Shown one piece after another: positions 58,911 through 64,000 of a stretch of 64,000 nucleotides of DNA. Within the stretch, counting starts at the first letter, position 1. Each line of letters begins with the position of its first letter. Below the pieces are notes generated by a model, which saw only the letters and a program-made list of their open reading frames with translations, searched no databases and was not told the origin of the DNA. The DNA comes from Ulota crispa (taxonomy: Eukaryota; Streptophyta; Bryopsida; Orthotrichales; Orthotrichaceae). Where the stretch lies: assembly GCA_963920765.1 (NCBI GenBank), contig OY987242.1, positions 5,916,789-5,980,788 on the forward strand. Reading direction: 5' to 3'. Both the position numbers and the translations under genes were made by a program.

Positions 58911-59899
58911 GTGTACAGTACTATACAGTGGCCTCACAAAAACATTGTTGCACTTTTCTCTTTCCTCCATAGAGAAACACAACAATGTTTTTGTGAGGCC
59001 AATGTAAAGTACCCCAAAGGATACAGACATACCTACCCTTTTTACATTAAAAAAACTTGCAGTTATTGATTCAAAATGGGGGTCAATTTGCCTCTTTTAG
59101 GCTTGAATATTTTATATTTTGTTCTTACCCCCAATCCTAATCAAGCATATCAAAATCCAACCTCAAAAAATTAAAATCCAATTTTTGATAAATTGTTTTG
59201 TGTCAAATATCATGGTTTTACAAGAAACTTGATTGAAAAACATTGGTGATGAATTTTGAGATTCGATTGCACGGGTATATAGATAACATCCATACACACA
59301 TCCTACATGCTAATAAAAAAAAACTCTTAAGTAACAAAGCTTTGATCTTCAAAGGATTTAGTGTGACTTGTGATATGTCCAAATTTTGTAACTTAAACTT
59401 TTTTTTTTATAATAATTTTTTGCTATTTGACTCATTCATTGTGACTATGTTTGTACCTTTGGACATGATGTTGTGTTTGTTTGGTGAAAAGCTTATTAAA
59501 AATTAAAAATATTTAATTTACAAAATTTGGACATATCACAAGTCACACTAAATCCTTTGAAGATCAAAGCTTTGTTACTTAAGGGTTTTTTTTATTAGCA
59601 TGGAAGATGTGCGTATGGATGTTACCTATATACCCATGCAATCGAATCTCAAAAATTCATCACCAATGTTTTTCAATTGAGTTTCTTGTAAAACCATGAT
59701 ATTTGACTCAAAACAATTCATCAAAAATTGGATTTTAGGGATTTTGATATGCTTGATTAGGATTGGGGATAAGAACAAAATATAAAGTATTCAAGCCTAA
59801 AAGAGGCAAACTGACCCCATTTTTGAATCAATAACTGCAAAAAAATTTAATCTAAAAAGGGCAGGTACGTATGTATCCGTGGGGTACTGTACAGTACAC
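58911..59899. mobile_element. Foldback element, 990 bp with arms of about 385 nt or more
   Basis: GTGTACAGTAC (58911) and TACTGTACAGTACAC (to 59899) begin two long inverted arms, roughly 58911-59396 and 59516-59899, nearly identical across long stretches such as GGATTTAGTGTGACTTGTGA and its complement. Only about 120 bp lie between the arms. The left arm is longer because a small palindrome (58930-59000) is inserted in it. Long arms suggest a Mutator-like or foldback origin, but no target duplication was identified. Confidence 0.85.
58930..59000. mobile_element. 71-bp palindromic insertion in the foldback left arm
   Basis: GGCCTCACAAAAACATTGTTG (58930-58950) is mirrored by the complement at 58980-59000 around a 29-nt loop. 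The right arm of the host element lacks it, so it is a separate later insertion or an arm-specific addition. Confidence 0.75.
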
Positions 59900-60239
59900 G
59901 AGATTTGGGAAATAGGAATCAGAACAGTATTTTTTTTGCTGTGTAATAACCTAGGTTGAGAAAGCGTTGGAAAAGGAGATTTCCAACCTCACTGGCCTAT
60001 GGACTCACGGATCCATCCGTCATTGCCATCATTCAAAGTACGTTTTATGAATTTTTATTTGCAGATGGCAAGAAGCGTCAAAAGAATAAATGTGAACAAG
60101 AAAACACTAATACAAACTAAAAGTACATGAAGGTTTCAAAATCCCATCACACAATTTATTCTTCTCTTTTGAGAGTCATGTGGCACCACCTCATTTGTTG
60201 CTTCAAAAGAGGTGTTTCCAAAAGTTGTAGAAGTCAATA

Positions 60240-60490
60240 GTGCATACTGCTCTCATGAAAATTGCAAGGACGACACGGGATCAACACCGTGACTGTGAAT
60301 CTACTCACAATTCAGGCTACCTACAAATACAAGTACATTCTGTGAGGTTGTTTATCTTCCCTACCATGATGGCTCATGTCCCTATGATCACTTCTAGAAA
60401 AAATCAGATGAAAAACGGCTTTTTCCACCCTACAGAATGTTTCTGTCATGCATCGGTCGAAACCCATCCGCTTCGGCGTTTCAGGGTTAA
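60240..60490. mobile_element. Partial TTAA element (family P5)
   Basis: The right end GGCGTTTCAGGGTTAA finishes at 60490. The preceding 200 bases resemble 14690-14881 (CTACTCACAATT, AAAAAATCAGATGAAAA, CAGAATGTTT). No left TTAACCC end is found, so this is a remnant. It lies 320 bp downstream of the PPR stop codon. Confidence 0.4.
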
Positions 60491-60813
60491 GACGAAGCAA
60501 CAGAAAGGAGCGCTCTGGCTAGAGTTTCAACTTACATCAACTATGCTTACATACCTAGTGCTCCAGTCTATTGCAAGGAGCTTTCAGCAAGCTTGGAATT
60601 GCGAAGTAGATATGTCTCACCTTTGATAAGGTGCCTGTGCCAAACCCCAAACTAACCAGTACAATTGCCCAGGTAGGACAATGATGATAAACGTGTTAGA
60701 ATTACAAACATCCTTGCTTTCACTGGACTTTGAAATCCATAAATTGGCATAGATTTCGAAGGGTACATCAGCTGTTCACCATTCCCAAAGCAACGAGCAA
60801 GAGTCTTTGTAAA

Positions 60814-63324
60814 TTACCAATAATCTCCACAAGAGCAGACTCCATCCACAAAATGGTGAAAGCGCTGCGCATCTCTGGCAACGATCTCCCGACCAACTAC
60901 CTTGGAGATGAACTTAGTGGCAGTATGACAATCACCACATACTCGAAGGTTCTTCACAACGCGAATGGGAGTCCCTGGCGGTGTGCTAATAAGCCCGAAG
61001 CTGATGGCCAGCCTTTCACTGTGACAGCAGAGGAGCCGTTCCTTCTCCACTTCATCCACATCGTGCAGAACAAAACTAGTGTCGGGCACATACCCTGCCT
61101 CCTTGATCTGGTCAGTTAGCCTGTTGAGCTCTGCGTAAATCTCCTCACGTTGCGGATGGGTTTGATCCTCCACATGGAACACATGTACCTTGCCGTTCAC
61201 CTCAATCCAGCTTTGGCCTGGCTCCTTCACAACAGCTCTATTGTCCATAACTTGCCTTACTTTCTCTGCTTCTTCGTGTCTGCCAGCAGCGGCATAGATG
61301 TTGGATAGAGCAACGTACGCTCCAGCGTCTGCGGGGTCCAAACTCAAGACATTATCTGCCGCACGTTCACCCCTTTCTACATCACTGTGTACTCTGCAAG
61401 CACTGAGCAACGCCCCCCAGACGGAAGCGCCAGGTTTAAATGGCATGCTCAGAATCACGTTCTCTGCCTCCTCCACGCGACCTGCACGACCGAGAAGGTC
61501 TACGAAGCAGCTGTAATGCTCTCCCATAGGCTTGATTCCGAACTCTGCAAACATGGAGCGGAAATGCTTTCGGCCTTCCTCAACCAGGCCCACGTGAGTG
61601 CAGGCTGAAAGAACGCTGGTGAAGGTTACTTTGTCAGGTTTTATTCCTTCTTTCTTCATCCGTCCGAAGTATTCTAACGCTTCTCTACATCGTCCGTGTT
61701 GAGCAAAACCTGGAAAAAAACCACACATTAGTACACTAGACATAATTATAACGGGCTAACTATCTCACATAAGCTGATTCGTAGGACAGGACCAAAGGCA
61801 GATGGCATACATGCTGACAAGCAAAAGATTTCGGCAAAAGATATGTAACCTAATCTCACCCAAGCTGAATGGTATACGACTTGCTTGCAAGATTAGTACC
61901 ATATGAATTGAAGACCTAAAAGATAAGTATAAGGAAAATCGAATCAAAAAACAACAAAACCATAGCTAACCTGTAATCATAGCAGTCCATGCAACAACAT
62001 TACGCAGACTCATCTGATCAAACACCTGTTGTGCATCCTCCATACTTCCACCCTTGGCATACATGCTGACAAGAGCACTTTGTAGGTAGACGTCCAGATT
62101 GTTTCCAGCACGAAGTAGCTCCTGGTGGAACTTTTTGCCTTGTTCCAGGAGTGCAGGGCTTGAACAAGCGGTGAAAACACTTGTAAACGTCATATTGTCC
62201 GGCTTGATACCCTGTTGTTGCATCGTCTGAAAGAGATCAATGGCCTCGCCATGGAAGCCTTGTTGAGCGTAACCTGTAACCATAGCGGTCCAAGAAACCA
62301 CGTCTCGATAAGGCAGACCATCGAAAAGCTTCCGAGCTTCCTCCAATCCGCCACACTTACAATACATGGTGATGAGTGCATTAACGACCCAAAGGTTATT
62401 CTCGTACCCCGATTGTATTATGTAATCATGGATCTTCTTGCCCTGCTCTAGAGCCGCTGGACTTGTACAGCCTTGAAGAATACTGGCATAAGTGATCTTG
62501 TTCGGAGACACTCCTTCCTGCTGCATCTTCTGCAAAAGCTCGAGGGCAACATCTACTTCGCCCTGCTGCGCATATCCTGCTATCAAAAGAGTCCACGTGA
62601 CCACGTTTCTTCCTGGCATTCTGTCGAAAATCTCTCGCGACTTGGAAAGGTCGCCACACCTGGCGTACATTCCAACAAGAGAGGTCCCAACTCGGGGCTC
62701 TAGCTCTAGACCAGAAACGACAATCTCTCTGTGAACAATCGATCCTTTTTGCAGCAGATTAGGGTTTGTGAACGCATTGAGAAGACTCACAAACGTCACC
62801 TTGTCCGGCTTGACTCCCGACTGCTTCATCATTTCGTAGCAACCGTAAGCCTCCAAGTTCTGACCTCCCGCAACCAAGGCTTCGATCATGGCGGTCCAGG
62901 ATACGATGTTCCGGTCCCGAATGCCGTCAAACACTTGCTTCGCATCCGTCAAGCTTCCGCATTTGGCATACATGCTCAACAGCGTGTTCTCCAGATACCG
63001 ATTTGGCTCTATTCCACACTTGATAATGGCAGCATGAACTTGTTGGCCTTCATCCAATGCTCTCAGCCTTGCACACTCTTGCAATAAGCCTCGGAACAAG
63101 TCAGAGTAGACTCGAGTCCCCTGCTGAATCATTAAGTTCAACATCCCCAAGGCCTCTTTCAGACGCCCTTGCTTGTACAGAACACTCACATCCCGAGCAC
63201 TCGCAGAAGCAATGGAAGCTTTGAGCATTCTCTCAGGAAATGTCGCCGCCGCAGAAGCAAAGGAGGCTTTAAACATTCTCTCGGGAAACGTTCCCGCCGC
63301 AGAAGCAAAGGAAGCTTTGAGCAT
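60814..63324 (-). CDS. PPR-DYW organelle RNA editing factor
   Basis: PLS-class pentatricopeptide protein with E, E+ and DYW domains; such proteins bind a site in plastid or mitochondrial RNA and deaminate C to U. Exon 1 is 63324-61971, exon 2 61709-60814, one 261-bp GT-AG intron; 749 aa. About 13 PPR-type repeats are visible (motifs such as NTLLSMYAKCGSLTDAKQVF and VVSWTAMVTGYAQQG). The DYW end is complete: HSE (His681, Glu683), CGDC (Cys709, Cys712) and terminal CSCGDYW. The first ATG in the frame is 63324; upstream codons are open to 63381 but lack an ATG and are preceded by a stop. The N-terminus carries three near-identical segments of about 17 residues (TFPERMxKASFASAA type), alanine/serine-rich as in a transit peptide. 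The gene is intact. The target site is unknown. Confidence 0.95.
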
Positions 63325-63340
63325 TCTGTCGGGAAATGTC
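63200..63340 (-). repeat. Three in-frame repeats of about 51 bp in the PPR N-terminus
   Basis: The unit encoding TFPERMLKASFASAA occurs three times with few changes (on the plus strand, GAGCATTCTCTCAGGAAATG, AACATTCTCTCGGGAAACG and GAGCATTCTGTCGGGAAATG). Length is a multiple of three, so copy number can change without a frameshift. The outermost copy overlaps the start codon. Confidence 0.85.
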
Positions 63341-63630
63341 GGCCGCGAATCATGGCAGCCAAGCTCCGCGACATCGACCACAGATCATCAGCAAGCACAA
63401 GGCAGTACCTGCGTTTCTCGCACGATGTGAGAGGACACAATCGTTTACTCTGCGCCGGTGATCTGAAGTGGTTCGACCTGCTACAATATCGATGCTCTCG
63501 CGAGAACACGCAGAAATTCGAGCAGCAAGAGTGAAACCTAAACCCTAGCCCCAGACTCACCTGCAACGCACCTCGTTTCTACGCTCGCGCGGGCCGCGTA
63601 GCCGAGTCTCCGGAATCGAATTTATAAACC

Positions 63631-63873
63631 CTACACCAAATAGTGCATTTAGGTTGCCTCACACTAATTCTCATATCTCACTCTTCTACTGCTGAAAAAA
63701 TGATTTCCATCACTGATTACTGCAAACAAATTTTAAAGGGCCTTGCAACTACAAAGCTGTCAAAAAAAGCTGCCAACAAATAAATCAGCAACGTTCAAGT
63801 TGTAAACCATGTGAAATCTAGGCATGGTCAACATATACTTTGGGGTACCCTAAATGCACTAAATTTGGTGTAG
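63631..63873. mobile_element. Possible MITE in the PPR promoter, 243 bp
   Basis: CTACACCAAATAGTGCATTT (63631) pairs with AAATGCACTAAATTTGGTGTAG (to 63873), inverted ends of about 24 bp with a two-base gap. It begins about 310 bp upstream of the PPR start codon; a TATAAA-like word on the minus strand (63619-63626) lies just inside, so the element may border the core promoter. Confidence 0.65.
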
Positions 63874-64000
63874 CTTCCCACAACACAAAGTGCATTTTCA
63901 CCATAATTAAGTAACTAACATCATTGCTACTATTTTTAGATAATTATTTGGAGGTCTATTCTATTCTTGAATACAAGTTGAGGCCTATTACTCATGCTCA

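Noticed and set aside
63186-63566. Alternative PPR N-terminus in another minus frame (basic, serine-rich)
   Set aside because: It begins with TTG, not ATG, and is out of frame with the PPR repeats; the in-frame ATG at 63324 needs no frame change.
1-64000. CRISPR arrays, bacterial operons or a prophage
   Set aside because: Genes have many spliceosomal introns and the repeats are transposon ends or a minisatellite; nothing prokaryotic is present.

Overview
The window is nuclear DNA of a land plant. It carries a C-to-U-editing-type DYW pentatricopeptide gene, a plant-type aldehyde oxidase, an FLX-like protein and many-exon genes with short phase-consistent GT-AG exons, all set in AT-rich repeat-filled intergenic DNA. 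The moss-like repeat style of the PPR protein and the general gene content suggest a non-seed plant (moss or lycophyte), but the sequence alone does not fix the species.

Five genes could be built exon by exon. (1) 6985-11390, minus strand: BRE/BRCC45 (BABAM2), 13 exons, 390 aa, intact. (2) 18101-27414, plus: molybdenum aldehyde oxidase, 13 exons, 1374 aa with every reading frame open, but with one lost splice acceptor. (3) 33881-42865, plus: an FLX-like coiled coil which, by phase-perfect splicing, continues into a WW domain, a Pro/Gln-rich linker and a CELF-type RRM (795 aa). An in-frame alternative last exon at 36791-36880 would give an FLX-like protein alone. (4) 50439-57138, plus: MATE efflux transporter, 8 exons, with a one-base deletion in exon 3 and a missing acceptor before exon 6, so probably a recent pseudogene. 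(5) 60814-63324, minus: PPR-DYW editing factor, 2 exons, 749 aa. A small unrecognised coding fragment lies at 15764-15998 (minus), cut off by transposons.

The rest is dominated by small non-autonomous DNA elements. The most striking group has TTAA flanks followed by inverted ends close to CCCCTAAAGGACC: about a dozen elements in several size classes (roughly 220, 355, 730 and 910-970 bp). TTAA duplication plus CCC-starting ends is the signature of the piggyBac superfamily, which I do not know as an established component of land plant genomes. Other families are CACTA-like, Tourist/Harbinger-like (TAA duplication), Stowaway-like (TA duplication), a hairpin family with inner GGCGTTT arms, a TAACGCC-ended family, and a 990-bp foldback. 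Many sit inside introns of the aldehyde oxidase and MATE genes, and one built part of a MATE splice donor.

Layout: 1-5 kb repeats; 5-7 kb repeat and spacer; 7-11.4 kb BRE; 11.6-17.2 kb minisatellite and transposons; 17.2-27.4 kb aldehyde oxidase; 27.4-33.2 kb repeats and AT-rich spacer; 33.4-42.9 kb FLX/WW/RRM locus with a unique-looking 3' flank to 46.6 kb; 46.6-50 kb repeats; 50.4-57.1 kb MATE; 57.1-60.5 kb spacer and foldback; 60.8-63.4 kb PPR. The genes do not form a pathway together.
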